A stretch of DNA of 64,000 nt from positions 47,570-111,569 of the forward strand of contig CANQCS010000004.1 of the NCBI GenBank assembly GCA_947589745.1, read 5' to 3'. The notes under the pieces are model-generated. The model made no database searches. It was not told the DNA's origin and was given only the letters and a program-made list of their open reading frames with translations. This stretch comes from an uncultured Oscillospiraceae bacterium (lineage in GTDB: Bacteria; Bacillota; Clostridia; Oscillospirales; Oscillospiraceae). Shown one piece after another: positions 1-9,756 of the stretch. The position numbers and the translations under genes were made by a program. How positions within the stretch are numbered: the first letter of the stretch is position 1; every line of letters begins with the position of its first letter.

Positions 1-14
1 TTCATTGCGTTCAT
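1..14 (-). CDS. Start of a truncated gene running off the left edge
   Basis: An ATG on the minus strand at 14-12 opens a frame reading M-N-A-M before the window ends. A perfect AGGAGG (complement of 24-29) lies 9 nt upstream, so this is a genuine translation start. It is the next gene of the uxaB-uxaA-isomerase run. In such loci the next gene is often a 2-keto-3-deoxygluconate kinase, aldolase or another uronate enzyme, but four residues do not allow an assignment. Confidence 0.6.
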
Positions 15-76
15 GGTGACATTCCTCCTATAAGAGAATTGATAGATGATACGGGCCGCACAGACGCCCGCGGGAA

Positions 77-931
77 TTACAGCTGTTGGTACAGGCGCTC
101 CAGATAGGTCCGGGATGCCTCCGCGTTATCGTTGGTGGTGTTCTCCAGGGTGGCCTGGACAAAGGGCTTGCTACGCTTCATCCAGCGCAGGATCTCGGTG
201 TAGTCCATCATGCCGGTACCGGCGGCGATGCTGTCCAGGTCGTCCCCCCTGGGGACGAAGTCCTTCAGGTGGACCACCGCCACCCGGTCGCCCAGCTTGT
301 CAATGGCGTCGCCGATGACCTTGTCCCGGGTGTCGATGTTCCCCGGATAGAGCAGGTTCACCGGGTCCAGGATGATGCGGAGGTTGGGGCTGGCGATGGC
401 GTCCAGCACCCGCGCCGCCCGGTCCGCGTTGTAGACGATGTGCTTCCACACCGGCTCGATGGCCAGGGCCACGCCCCAGTGCTCGGCGCACTCCACCACC
501 GGCTCCAGGCCGTGGAGGAAGATATTGAGCGCCTCCTCGCTGTGGGTGTTGGCGTCCATCTTGTACTGGGCGTTGGGCGCGCCGGTCTCGGTGCCCACCA
601 CGCCAGCGCCCATGATGGCGGCGGCCCGGAGGTGGCCGTAGTACAGGCTCTGGATCTCCTTCAGCTTCTCCGGGTCCGGGTGGGCCAGGTTCATGTAGCA
701 CCCCAGCACCGCGATGTCCATGTCCGCCTTGGCGAAGGCCCGCTTCACGTACATGGCCAGCCCCTCGGTGAGGGAGCAGTCGTTGAAGGTGCAGCCCGAG
801 ATGACCTTGGAGAGGGCAATGTGGGCGCAGGAGAAGCCCTCCTCCTTCGCCTTCGCCAGGCGGGCCTCCAGGGTCTGGAGCTCCGGGGCCAGGCCGGCGT
901 TCACGTCGTGGAGTCTGATTCCGATTTGCAT
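77..931 (-). CDS. Sugar phosphate isomerase/epimerase-like TIM barrel protein
   Basis: 284 aa, related to the xylose isomerase-like/AP endonuclease 2 TIM-barrel family. Visible family features are alternating beta strands with conserved polar ends: GTETGAP near residue 113, the ALAIEPVW strand near 155, the RIILDPVNLLYP strand near 185 and AVVHLKDF near 218. These Glu, Asp and His residues usually bind a divalent metal. The start is preceded by GAAGGA. It is cotranscribed after uxaB and uxaA, so it probably interconverts a keto-uronate or sugar intermediate of galacturonate catabolism. The exact substrate cannot be read from the sequence. Confidence 0.75.
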   Translation of the reverse strand: MQIGIRLHDVNAGLAPELQTLEARLAKAKEEGFSCAHIALSKVISGCTFNDCSLTEGLAMYVKRAFAKADMDIAVLGCYMNLAHPDPEKLKEIQSLYYGHLRAAAIMGAGVVGTETGAPNAQYKMDANTHSEEALNIFLHGLEPVVECAEHWGVALAIEPVWKHIVYNADRAARVLDAIASPNLRIILDPVNLLYPGNIDTRDKVIGDAIDKLGDRVAVVHLKDFVPRGDDLDSIAAGTGMMDYTEILRWMKRSKPFVQATLENTTNDNAEASRTYLERLYQQL

Positions 932-958
932 GGTCGTCCTTCTTTCCTGACAAAATGA

Positions 959-2431
959 TTACAGCACCACGCCGTCCTTGAAGATGGAGATCTCCCGGAA
1001 GCCCTTCTCCTCGGCCCGGGTCTTCCGGCCGGAGGCCACCTCACAGATGAGGTCCAGCAGGTCCCCGGCGGCCTCGGCGATGGTCCGCTCCCCGTCCGCC
1101 ACCACGCCGGCGTTGAAGTCGATCCAGCCGGCCTTCTTGGTGGCCAGGGGCGTGTTGGTGGCGATCTTCATGGTGGGGGCCGGCGCGCCGAAGGGCGTGC
1201 CCCGGCCGGTGGTGAAGAGGATCAGGTGAGCCCCCGCGGCGGTGAGGGCCGTAGCGGACACCAGGTCGTTGCCGGGACCGTAGAGCAGGTTCAGGCCCTT
1301 GGTTGTGACGGCCTCGCCGTAGCCGATCACGTCCACGATGGGGGCGGAGCCGCCCTTCTGGACGCAGCCGCAGGACTTGTCCTCCAGGGTGGTGATGCCG
1401 CCCTGCTTGTTGCCGGGGCTGGGGTTGTCGTAGACCACCTCGTTGTGGCGGATGAAGTAGTCCTTGAAGCCGTTGAGCATCCCGGCGGCCTTCTTAAAGA
1501 CCGCCTCATTGACGCACCGGTCCATGAGGAAGCCCTCGGCGCCGAACATTTCCGGCACCTCGGTGAGGACCGTGGCGCCGCCCATGGCGCACATCAGGTC
1601 GGAGAACCGGCCCACCACCGGGTTGGCGGTGATGCCGGAGAGCCCGTCGGACCCGCCGCACTTCATACCCACCACCAGCTCGCTGACGGGCATCTCCTCC
1701 CGCCGGAACTGGCCCGCGAAGGCGGCGCACTCCTCCAGCAGCTTCCGGCCCGCCTCCATCTCGTCGGCGACCTCCTGGCAGGTGAGGAACTTCACCCGCT
1801 CCGGGTCGTAGTCCCCCAGCTCCGCCAGGAACTGCTCGTGGGTCAGGTTCTCGCACCCCAGGCCCAGCACCAGCACCGCGCCCGCGTTGGGGTGGCGGGT
1901 CAGGGCCGCCAGCAGCTTCCGGGTCTGGGCGTGGTCGTGGCCGGTCTGGGAGCAGCCGAAGGGGTGGGGGAAAGTGTAGAGGCCGTCGATGGACCCGGTC
2001 ACCAGGTCCTGGTTCTCCCGGACCAGGGCCTTGGCCACGTCGTTGACGCAGCCCACGGTGGGGATGATCCAGATCTCGTTGCGGATGGCGGCCCGGCCGT
2101 CCTTCCGGCGGTAGCCCAGGAAGGTCCGGGCGGGGATGGGCTCCGGGAACACCACCTTGGGGTCGTAGGTGTACGCCACCTCGCCGGAGAGGTTGGTGGC
2201 CATGTTGTGGGTGTGGACCCACTGGCCCGGCGCGATGTCCTCGGTGGCGTGGCCGATGGTGAGGCCGTACTTCACCACCATCTCCCCCTTGGGGATAGGC
2301 CCCAGGGCCATCTTGTGGCCCTGGGGGATATCCGCGGCGGCGGTGACGCCCAGGAAGGACGTGCCCGCCGGGATGGGACGCAGGGCAACGGCCACGTTGT
2401 CCGCGTCGTGGATGTGGATAAAATCAGGCAT
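959..2431 (-). CDS. uxaA: Altronate dehydratase
   Basis: 490 aa, full length for UxaA. It converts D-altronate to 2-keto-3-deoxy-D-gluconate with a divalent metal. An N-terminal SAF domain (about residues 10-85, with the IPAGTSF stretch) is followed by the large catalytic region beginning YRRKDGRAAIRNEIWIIPT near 108. Conserved cysteine-rich stretches PFGCSQTGHDH, MKCGGSDGLSGITANP and KSCGCVQKGG carry likely metal ligands. A GGAGG site precedes the ATG. It lies 18 bp downstream of uxaB in the same orientation, giving the consecutive tagaturonate to altronate to KDG steps. Confidence 0.93.
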   Translation of the reverse strand: MPDFIHIHDADNVAVALRPIPAGTSFLGVTAAADIPQGHKMALGPIPKGEMVVKYGLTIGHATEDIAPGQWVHTHNMATNLSGEVAYTYDPKVVFPEPIPARTFLGYRRKDGRAAIRNEIWIIPTVGCVNDVAKALVRENQDLVTGSIDGLYTFPHPFGCSQTGHDHAQTRKLLAALTRHPNAGAVLVLGLGCENLTHEQFLAELGDYDPERVKFLTCQEVADEMEAGRKLLEECAAFAGQFRREEMPVSELVVGMKCGGSDGLSGITANPVVGRFSDLMCAMGGATVLTEVPEMFGAEGFLMDRCVNEAVFKKAAGMLNGFKDYFIRHNEVVYDNPSPGNKQGGITTLEDKSCGCVQKGGSAPIVDVIGYGEAVTTKGLNLLYGPGNDLVSATALTAAGAHLILFTTGRGTPFGAPAPTMKIATNTPLATKKAGWIDFNAGVVADGERTIAEAAGDLLDLICEVASGRKTRAEEKGFREISIFKDGVVL

Positions 2432-2449
2432 AGAGGCCCTCCGTATTCT

Positions 2450-3943
2450 TTACAGGCACTTGGCGTAGGCGGCCTTGGCGCCCTGGGTGCGGATGAGCTC
2501 CAGCGCCTCGGCGGCGGCCTTCTCGAAGCCGGGGACCTGGGTCAGGTCCTGGCCCCACATGCGCTGGTCGGTCATGACGGCGTGGGTGAGAGCCGCCGCG
2601 TCGTCGTTCCGGTGCTCATAGTAGAACTCCAGCACAAACCGGTCGTCGGAGCACACATAGGTGTCGCCCTTGGGACGGCGGCAGACCAGGCCCTTGTCGT
2701 TCAGCTCCTGGATGTCGGAGGAGAAGAACGCCATGTAGGCGGCAAAGCTGGTGGTCAGGCACGGGGGCAGCTTGCCCTCCTTCTCCACGTACTCCAGGAA
2801 GCTGGGCATGTTGCGGGCCCGCCACTTGGAGGTGGAGTTCAGGGAGATGCTCATGAGCTCGTGGTTGATGAAGGGGTTGTTGAAGCGGTCCTGCACCGCG
2901 CTGGCAAAGTTCATCAGATCGTCCTTGTCCAGGGGCAGGGTGGGAATGACCTCCTCATAGAGCATCTTGTTCATGTAGCCCAGCACCGTCTCGTCCTGCA
3001 TGCAGTCCCGGACGATGTCGAAGCCCGCCAGATAGGCCCCCAGCACAAAGCCGGTGTGGGCGCCGTTGAGGATGCGGACCTTCCGCTTCTTGTAGGGGGT
3101 CACGTCGGGCACCACGATGCAGTTGAGCCCGGCCTTCTTGAAGGGCAGCTTGTCCTCCAGCCACGCGGGACCCTCGATGTTCCACACGCCGAAGACCTCG
3201 CCCACGTCCAGCAGGGGGTCGCTGTAGCCGTGCTTGGCCTCCAGCTCGGCCACCTCCTTGGGGTCGCGGATGCGGCCGGGGACGATGCGGTCCACCAGGG
3301 TGGAGCAGAAGGTGCAGTCCTCGTTGACGTACTTCCGGAAGGCGTCGGAGAGCCCCCACTGGTCGATGTACTGGTTGACGCACTTGAGCAGCTCCTTGCC
3401 GTTGTTGTCGATGAGCTCGCAGGAGAGGATCACCAGGCCGGACTGCCCCGCCTCGAACCGGGTCAGCAGCACCTGGGTCAGCTTGGCGGGGAAGGAGGAG
3501 GCGGGCTTGTCATCCTTCTGGCAGGCGGGGTCGTAGACGATGCCGGCCTCGGTGGTGTTGGACACCACGTACTCCAGGTCGGGGGACTTGGCCAGCTCCA
3601 TGACGGCGTCATAGCCGCCCTCGGCGTAGGGGTTGATGGCCCGGGAGACGCAGGAGATGACCCGCTTGCGGTCCACCCGCTCGCCGTTCTCCCGGCCCCG
3701 AAGATACAGGGTGTACAGGCCCTGCTGGGCGTTGATGAGCTCGGTGAGGCCCTGGGCGATGGGCTGCACCAGGACGCACTTGCCGTTCCAGCCGGCCTTC
3801 TCGTTGGACACGTCGAACCAGTAGTTCACAAAGGCTCTGAGGAAGTTGCCCTCGCCGAACTGGAGCACCTTCTCCGGCGCGTTCTCCAGAATGTAGCCGT
3901 CGTAGCCGGACTTCCGCAGGACCTCATAGTTTAACTTTTCCAT
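2450..3943 (-). CDS. uxaB: Tagaturonate reductase (altronate oxidoreductase)
   Basis: 497 aa, polyol-specific long-chain dehydrogenase/mannitol dehydrogenase family, UxaB branch. It reduces D-tagaturonate to D-altronate with NADH. The N-terminal dinucleotide-binding strand is seen as LQFGEGNFLRAFVNYWFD (near residue 27). The C-terminal helical domain contains the catalytic Lys/Asn/His region VRILNGAHTGFVLGAYLAG (near 290), typical of the family. The start is supported by ACGGAGG. It is the first gene of the uxaB-uxaA-isomerase operon, and a 15-bp palindrome lies just upstream. Confidence 0.93.
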   Translation of the reverse strand: MEKLNYEVLRKSGYDGYILENAPEKVLQFGEGNFLRAFVNYWFDVSNEKAGWNGKCVLVQPIAQGLTELINAQQGLYTLYLRGRENGERVDRKRVISCVSRAINPYAEGGYDAVMELAKSPDLEYVVSNTTEAGIVYDPACQKDDKPASSFPAKLTQVLLTRFEAGQSGLVILSCELIDNNGKELLKCVNQYIDQWGLSDAFRKYVNEDCTFCSTLVDRIVPGRIRDPKEVAELEAKHGYSDPLLDVGEVFGVWNIEGPAWLEDKLPFKKAGLNCIVVPDVTPYKKRKVRILNGAHTGFVLGAYLAGFDIVRDCMQDETVLGYMNKMLYEEVIPTLPLDKDDLMNFASAVQDRFNNPFINHELMSISLNSTSKWRARNMPSFLEYVEKEGKLPPCLTTSFAAYMAFFSSDIQELNDKGLVCRRPKGDTYVCSDDRFVLEFYYEHRNDDAAALTHAVMTDQRMWGQDLTQVPGFEKAAAEALELIRTQGAKAAYAKCL

Positions 3944-3975
3944 TTCGATCTACCTCCGTATAATTTAGTGAAATA

Positions 3976-3990
3976 AATACGAATCGTATT
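3976..3990. promoter_or_regulatory. Palindromic operator candidate upstream of uxaB
   Basis: AATACGAATCGTATT is a perfect odd palindrome (7+1+7) located 33 bp upstream of the uxaB start. Its form resembles sites of GntR/FadR-like or LacI-like regulators that control hexuronate genes. No matching regulator gene is in the window. The assignment is inferred from symmetry and position only. Confidence 0.45.
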
Positions 3991-4127
3991 GGGATATTGG
4001 CCTTTCATCGAAAGACTCCCTCCCGCCGCCGCAGAGAAAGCGCGGGCATTGCAGCGTCCCGGCGGCAGGGGAGTTCTCTTCGATCCGATTCTCTTTCGGA
4101 AAATGAAACCGGTTCAGGGGGATACGG

Positions 4128-4160
4128 AAAAAAGGGGCACAGGTCCTGTACCCCTTTTTG
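4128..4160 (-). terminator. Terminator after the kdu operon
   Basis: Read on the minus strand, an A-rich GGGG(T)ACAGG arm pairs with CCTGT(G)CCCC and is followed by TTTTTT. It starts immediately after the esterase stop codon, ending the ATPase-kduI-kduD-esterase transcript before the uxaB promoter region. The rest of 3944-4127 contains no gene. Confidence 0.8.
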
Positions 4161-4940
4161 TTACGGCTGATAGTGAAACCTGTGATTGAGCCATGTCTTG
4201 CACAAGGGAAGCCACGCCCGACAGATCTCGTCCGGCGTCTCCACCTCCTGGTTGCAGGTGGAGATGCCGTGCAGGCCGGTTTCAAACAGGTGGTACTCAA
4301 CAGGGACCCCGTTTCGCTTCAGTTGTATCGCCAGCAGCAGGCTGTTCTCCGGCGGGACGCTGGCGTCCTGCCCGCCGTGCCAGAGGAAGGTGGGCGGGAA
4401 GTCCGGCGTCACCCGGTCCAACAGGTGCAGCTTCTCCCGCACCGTCTCATCCCCGCCGGACAGGGTCCGGGCGGACTCCTCGTGGGCGTACTCCCGGGTG
4501 CTGACCACCGGGTAGCAGAGGATCAGGGCGTCGGGCCTGGCCCGGGGCGGCAGGCCCAGCTCCGGGTCGCTCCACAGCGCCCCCAGGCTGGCGGCCAGAT
4601 GGCCCCCGGCGGAGAAGCCCATGACGGCGATCCGCTCCGGGTCGATGTGCCACCGCTCCGCGTTCCGCCGCAGGATGCACACCGTCTCCGCCAGCTCACG
4701 GAGGGGCCGGTAGCCCCCCGCCCGCTCCCCGCAGGAGTACTCCAGCACGAACGTCTGGTACCCGTCGGCGGAGAAGGCCAGGGCCGGCGCCTCCCCCTCC
4801 CGGGGGGAGCAATACTGGTAGGCGCCGCCGGGGCAGACCACCAGGGCCGGCCGGACCTTGTGGGCCCGGAGCCGGTCGGTGTCGGCGCGGAGATACCCCG
4901 TGACCCGGCTCTCCAGGGCCCGGAAGGTCACTGCCTCCAT
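4161..4940 (-). CDS. Alpha/beta hydrolase, probable pectin/carbohydrate acyl esterase
   Basis: 259 aa. The ATG at 4940 overlaps the kduD stop in a TGATG junction, so it is translationally coupled; the longer frame upstream of it is a shadow of kduD. Family features are an oxyanion-hole segment VVCPGGAYQYCSPREGE (near residue 35), the nucleophile elbow GFSAGG (near 114), an acid loop WHGGQDASVPPENS and a catalytic His in FETGLHG. It resembles the BD-FAE/acetyl-xylan-esterase-like hydrolases. There is no signal peptide, so it is cytoplasmic. From context it probably removes acetyl groups from imported pectin oligomers, though the exact ester is not determined. Confidence 0.75.
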   Translation of the reverse strand: MEAVTFRALESRVTGYLRADTDRLRAHKVRPALVVCPGGAYQYCSPREGEAPALAFSADGYQTFVLEYSCGERAGGYRPLRELAETVCILRRNAERWHIDPERIAVMGFSAGGHLAASLGALWSDPELGLPPRARPDALILCYPVVSTREYAHEESARTLSGGDETVREKLHLLDRVTPDFPPTFLWHGGQDASVPPENSLLLAIQLKRNGVPVEYHLFETGLHGISTCNQEVETPDEICRAWLPLCKTWLNHRFHYQP

Positions 4941-5746
4941 CAGGGCTGCTTGCCGATGTAGGCCAGGATACCGCCGTCCACGTAGAGGATGTGGCCGTTG
5001 ACGAAGTTGGAGGCGTCGGAGGCCAGGAACACCGCCGGGCCCATCAGGTCCTCGGGCTCGCCCCAGCGGGCCGCCGGGGTCTTGGAGACGATGAACTGGT
5101 CGAAGGGATGGCGGCTGCCGTCGGGCTGCCGCTCCCGCAGAGGCGCGGTCTGGGGGGTGGCGATATAGCCGGGGCCGATGCCGTTGCACTGGATGTTGGC
5201 CTCGCCGTACTCGGAGCAGATGTTCCGGGTCAGCATCTTCAGGCCGCCCTTGGCGGCGGCGTAGGCGGACACGGTCTCCCGGCCCAGCTCGCTCATCATG
5301 GAGCAGATGTTGATGATCTTGCCGTGGCCCTTCCTGATCATGCCGGGGATGACGGCCTTGGCGCAGATGAAGGGACCCACCAGGTCGATGTCCACCACCT
5401 GGCGGAACTCCTCGGTGCTCATCTCGGTCATGGGGATGCGCTTGATGATGCCGGCGTTGTTCACCAGGATATCCACGCCGCCCAGGTCCGCCTCGATCTT
5501 GGCCACCAGGTCCGCCACCTGCTCGTCGCTGGTGACGTCGGCGATGTAGCCGTGGGCGTCGATGCCCTTGGCGGCGTAGTCGGCCAGGGCCTTGTCCAGG
5601 TTCTTCTGGCTGCGGCAGTTGAAGACGATCTTGGCGCCAGCGCCGGCCAGAGCCTCCGCGATGGCGAAGCCGATGCCGTAGGCCGCGCCGGTGACCAGCG
5701 CCACCTTCCCCTCCAGGGAGAACTGTTTCATCATGTCCATTGTCAT
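4940..5746 (-). CDS. kduD: 2-dehydro-3-deoxy-D-gluconate 5-dehydrogenase (SDR family)
   Basis: 268 aa classical short-chain dehydrogenase. Cofactor motif TGAAYGIG is near residue 20, NNAG near 97, and the catalytic Ser and Y-x3-K are seen in ICSMMSE and SAYAAAKGG. In the unsaturated uronate pathway it reduces 2,5-diketo-3-deoxygluconate to KDG. Related SDRs are often named gluconate 5-dehydrogenase. Its place directly downstream of kduI favours the KduD role. Cytoplasmic and cotranscribed with kduI and the esterase. Confidence 0.88.
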   Translation of the reverse strand: MTMDMMKQFSLEGKVALVTGAAYGIGFAIAEALAGAGAKIVFNCRSQKNLDKALADYAAKGIDAHGYIADVTSDEQVADLVAKIEADLGGVDILVNNAGIIKRIPMTEMSTEEFRQVVDIDLVGPFICAKAVIPGMIRKGHGKIINICSMMSELGRETVSAYAAAKGGLKMLTRNICSEYGEANIQCNGIGPGYIATPQTAPLRERQPDGSRHPFDQFIVSKTPAARWGEPEDLMGPAVFLASDASNFVNGHILYVDGGILAYIGKQP

Positions 5747-5769
5747 ACACTCCTTATTGTCCGTATGGA

Positions 5770-6612
5770 TTACTTCAGATCGCTGGGCTTCAGGTTGTCC
5801 ATGTCGTCGAAAGCCAGGTTCTCGCCCGCCATGGCCCAGATGAAGGTGTAGTTGGAGGTGCCGCAGCCGCTGTGGATGGACCAGGACGGGGAGATCACCG
5901 CGTCGAAGTTCTGCATCACCAGGGGCCGGATCTCCATGGGCTGTCCCATGAGGTGAATCACCGCCTGATCCTGGGGGATCTCAAAGTAGGTGTACACCTC
6001 CATGCGGCGCTCGTGGGTGTGGCAGGGCATGGTGTTCCACACGCTGCCGGGGCTCAGCTGGGTCAGGCCCATGGACAGCTGGCAGGTTTCCAGCACGTCC
6101 GGGTGGATGAACTGGTTGATGACCCGCTCGTTGGCGTTCTCGCTGCCGCCGCAGGGGCGGTGGTTGGCCTTGGCCATGGTGAGCAGGGTGGTCTTGCAGC
6201 TCTTGTGGGCGGGGCAGGACACCAGATAGAACCGGGCGGGGGCCGCCGGGTCGGCGCTGGCGAAGGTCACGTCCTTGGCGCCCTTGGTGATGTAGAGGCA
6301 GTCCTCGTAGTCCATCTCGTAGGCCGTGCCGTCCACCGTGATGCAGCCCTTGCCGCCCAGGTTGAACACGCCGCCCTCTCTCCGCTCGAAGAAGAAGTTG
6401 GTGCCGAAGTTGGCCCAGATGTCGATGCCCTTGTCGATGGGCACGGTCTCGTTCACGGGCATGATGCCCATGACCACCATGCGGTCCACGTGGGAGTAGG
6501 TGGCCTGGACGGTGTCGGGCACATACAGGCCGGTGATGAGGAACTCCTTGCGCAGCTCCTCGGTGGTGTAGCGCTTGACGTCATTGGGGTTTGCGGAATA
6601 GCGAATATCCAT
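5770..6612 (-). CDS. kduI: 5-dehydro-4-deoxy-D-glucuronate isomerase
   Basis: 280 aa, full-length KduI, a zinc-binding cupin that isomerises 5-keto-4-deoxyuronate (from unsaturated galacturonate released by GH105/GH88 enzymes) to 2,5-diketo-3-deoxygluconate. The metal-binding motif NTMPCHTHERRMEVYTYFEI is near residue 188, and the second histidine region SPSWSIHSGCGTSNYTFIW lies at the C-terminus. It sits between an importer ATPase gene and kduD. Confidence 0.94.
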   Translation of the reverse strand: MDIRYSANPNDVKRYTTEELRKEFLITGLYVPDTVQATYSHVDRMVVMGIMPVNETVPIDKGIDIWANFGTNFFFERREGGVFNLGGKGCITVDGTAYEMDYEDCLYITKGAKDVTFASADPAAPARFYLVSCPAHKSCKTTLLTMAKANHRPCGGSENANERVINQFIHPDVLETCQLSMGLTQLSPGSVWNTMPCHTHERRMEVYTYFEIPQDQAVIHLMGQPMEIRPLVMQNFDAVISPSWSIHSGCGTSNYTFIWAMAGENLAFDDMDNLKPSDLK

Positions 6613-6640
6613 CAGTTATATCCTCCTGGATAAGATCTGT

Positions 6641-7720
<1,080 letters not shown>

Positions 7721-7773
7721 ACTCTTCTGTCTCCTTAACACATGATTTGTTGACTTGGGCCAAAATGCGGAGT

Positions 7774-7802
7774 TTTATAATTTGTAATTCTTTTATGGAC
7801 AA
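7774..7802 (-). promoter_or_regulatory. Promoter of the ATPase-kduI-kduD-esterase operon
   Basis: Minus strand TTGTCC (complement of 7797-7802), a 17-nt spacer, then TATAAA (complement of 7774-7779). Transcription would start about 45-50 nt upstream of the ATPase start. Its -35 shares bases with the divergent araC promoter, so the two polymerases would exclude each other. Confidence 0.6.
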
Positions 7803-7824
7803 AACAGTTAAAATTTGATACAAT
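7796..7824 (+). promoter_or_regulatory. Promoter of the AraC-type regulator gene
   Basis: TGGACA at 7796-7801, 17-nt spacer, TACAAT at 7819-7824, each 5/6 to consensus. The ATG at 7863 lies 39 nt beyond the -10. The -35 overlaps that of the divergent operon promoter. Confidence 0.65.
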
Positions 7825-7862
7825 GAATCAAACTCGCCGTGCGCAGCAAAAGGAGAGGGAAA

Positions 7863-8636
7863 ATGAATCAGATTGTCTATGTGGGGAAGCATTCCCTGAC
7901 CATGCAGGTTTCCCGCCACAGCCACAGCAGCTGGGAACTGATCTACTGCACCAGCGGCAACGGAGAGCTGCTCTTCGACGGCCTGACGCTGCCCTATGGG
8001 AAGGACAGCGTGGCGGTCATCCCGCCCTTCGTCCCCCACTCCAACCGGAGCCGGGAGGGCTTCACCAACATCCACCTGAATCTGACGGAGACCACCCTGA
8101 CGGAGACCGCGCCCCTGGTGGTGCCCGCCGATCAGACCGGCTTCCTCCTGGACGCCTTTCAGGCCGCCTTCTACTACTACTCCAGGATCTCCCCGGACCG
8201 GGCGGTGCTGCTGCCGCTGTACGGCCAGCTCATCGGGGCCTTCGTGTCGGCCCGGCAGCCGGAGGCCTCCCACAACAGCATCGTCCGGGAGATCGAGAAC
8301 AGCATCCTCCAGAACTATCCGGACGCCTCCTACGACCTCAACGCCTTTCTCCACGCCCTGCCGTTCAACTGCGAGTACGTGAAGAAGCTGTTCAAGAAGG
8401 AGACCGGCCTGACGCCGCTGCAGTATCTCACGGAGAAGCGGCTGGACAGCGCCGCCCAGGCCCTGGCCATCAACTCCGGCAAGGTCAGCGTGGCGGAGAC
8501 CGCCCGGCTCTGCGGCTTCAGCGAGCCCCTGTACTTCTCCCGGCTGTTCAAGAAGCGGTACGGCGTCTCGCCCCGCCAGTACGAGCCGGAGGAGTCCTCC
8601 TCCGTGTCAGCGGACAGCGTAAAGATCACGCTGTGA
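7863..8636 (+). CDS. AraC family transcriptional regulator with N-terminal cupin
   Basis: 257 aa beginning MNQIVYVGK. AAAGGAGAGG just upstream decides this start over an in-frame start 24 nt earlier. The N-terminal half is a cupin sensor (HSSWELIYCTSGNGELLF near residue 23, then PPFVPHSN). The C-terminal ~100 residues are a double helix-turn-helix, with VKKLFKKETGLTPLQYLTEKR and ARLCGFSEPLYFSRLFKKRYG. It is divergent from the ATPase-kduI operon and convergent with the GH105 gene, overlapping its end by 11 bp. It probably senses a pectin-derived sugar and activates the surrounding locus (inference). Confidence 0.88.
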   Translation: MNQIVYVGKHSLTMQVSRHSHSSWELIYCTSGNGELLFDGLTLPYGKDSVAVIPPFVPHSNRSREGFTNIHLNLTETTLTETAPLVVPADQTGFLLDAFQAAFYYYSRISPDRAVLLPLYGQLIGAFVSARQPEASHNSIVREIENSILQNYPDASYDLNAFLHALPFNCEYVKKLFKKETGLTPLQYLTEKRLDSAAQALAINSGKVSVAETARLCGFSEPLYFSRLFKKRYGVSPRQYEPEESSSVSADSVKITL

Positions 8637-9756
8637 GCCGCTTGACCTCGGTGTAGGCCAGGACGAAGGGGGCCACGCCCTTGGCGTCGTTGGCCACCAC
8701 CGGCTCGGAGATGTAGTACTCGTAGGAGCCGTCCCGGCGGCGGTTGTTCTCCGGCCCCAGGCCCGCCACCAGGCAGATGCCGCCCAGGTTGAGCCCGCTG
8801 TCGGTGAAGGTCAGATATTTTTCCATGATGCCGTCGAAGGTTTTCTTGCCTTTGGCGGCATATTCTTTTGCCAGCACGCCCAGCCGCGCGCCCTTCAGCA
8901 TGGCGTAGGCCATCATGGCGCTGCCGCTGGTCTCCAGGTAGTTGCCCTCCCGGCCTCCCTGGTCGGGCACCTGCCAGTAGAGGCCGGTGTCCCCGTCGGC
9001 GTAGCGGCCGATGGAGGCCATCAGCTCGGAGAAGATGGCGGCCAGGCTGTCCCGGTCCTCCCCGGCGGGCAGGATCTCCAGCAGGTCGGCCAGGGCCACG
9101 GCGAACCAGCCCAGGGAGCGGAGCCAGAAGTTCTTCGAGCACCCGGTCTCTTTGTCCGCCCAGAAGGCGGCGCGGGAGGCGTCGTAGCCGTGGAAGTAGA
9201 GGCCCTTCTCCTCCGAGAACATCCTGGCCCGGACGTTTTTGATCTGGGCCACGGTGTCGGAGCAGTCCCCGCCGCCGAAGCGCTGCTGGTACAGGGCGTA
9301 GAAGGGCTGGGCCATGTAGATGCCGTCCAGCCAGACCTGGTTGGGGTAGATGGCCTTGTGCCAGAAGTTGCCCTCAAAGGTGCGGGGCTGCTTCTTCAGC
9401 TGCTCCCCCAGCTTTTGGGCGGCCAGGCGGTACTTCTCCTTGCCCGTCCGGTCGTAGAGCTGGAACAGCACCCGGCCCTCGTTGATGTCGTCCAGGTTGT
9501 ACTTCTCCGGCTGGAAGGTGCGGATGCTCCCGTCCTCCAGCACAAAGGCGTCGATGAAGCCCTCGGCGAAGGTAAAGTACCGCTTGTCCCCGGTGATGCG
9601 CTCCATCTCCAGCAGCGCGGTGATCATGCAGCCGTCGATGTAGTTCCAGGTGGCGGGCTTGCCCTCCCGGATCTTCTCCAGGTTCCAGGCCGTGCGCTCC
9701 GGGCTGGACTCCTCCACCAGCCGGAGGACAAATTGGTCGATTCTCGTATAATCCAT
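8626..9756 (-). CDS. GH105 unsaturated rhamnogalacturonyl/galacturonyl hydrolase
   Basis: 376 aa (alpha/alpha)6-barrel hydrolase of the GH88/GH105 group (YteR/YesR-like). These enzymes release 4,5-unsaturated galacturonate from lyase-generated oligomers, which matches the downstream KduI/KduD steps. Characteristic stretches are ATWNYIDGCMITALLEM (near residue 36), HKAIYPNQVWLDGIYMAQPFYA (near 130, containing the likely catalytic Asp) and LRSLGWFAVALADLLEILP. There is no signal peptide, so it acts inside the cell. Its start overlaps the GH28 stop in a TGATG junction. Confidence 0.9.
   Translation of the reverse strand: MDYTRIDQFVLRLVEESSPERTAWNLEKIREGKPATWNYIDGCMITALLEMERITGDKRYFTFAEGFIDAFVLEDGSIRTFQPEKYNLDDINEGRVLFQLYDRTGKEKYRLAAQKLGEQLKKQPRTFEGNFWHKAIYPNQVWLDGIYMAQPFYALYQQRFGGGDCSDTVAQIKNVRARMFSEEKGLYFHGYDASRAAFWADKETGCSKNFWLRSLGWFAVALADLLEILPAGEDRDSLAAIFSELMASIGRYADGDTGLYWQVPDQGGREGNYLETSGSAMMAYAMLKGARLGVLAKEYAAKGKKTFDGIMEKYLTFTDSGLNLGGICLVAGLGPENNRRRDGSYEYYISEPVVANDAKGVAPFVLAYTEVKRLTA

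Noticed and set aside
1226..3934. 902-codon plus-strand frame opposite uxaA/uxaB
   Set aside because: Low-complexity shadow translation; uxaA and uxaB are clear on the other strand.
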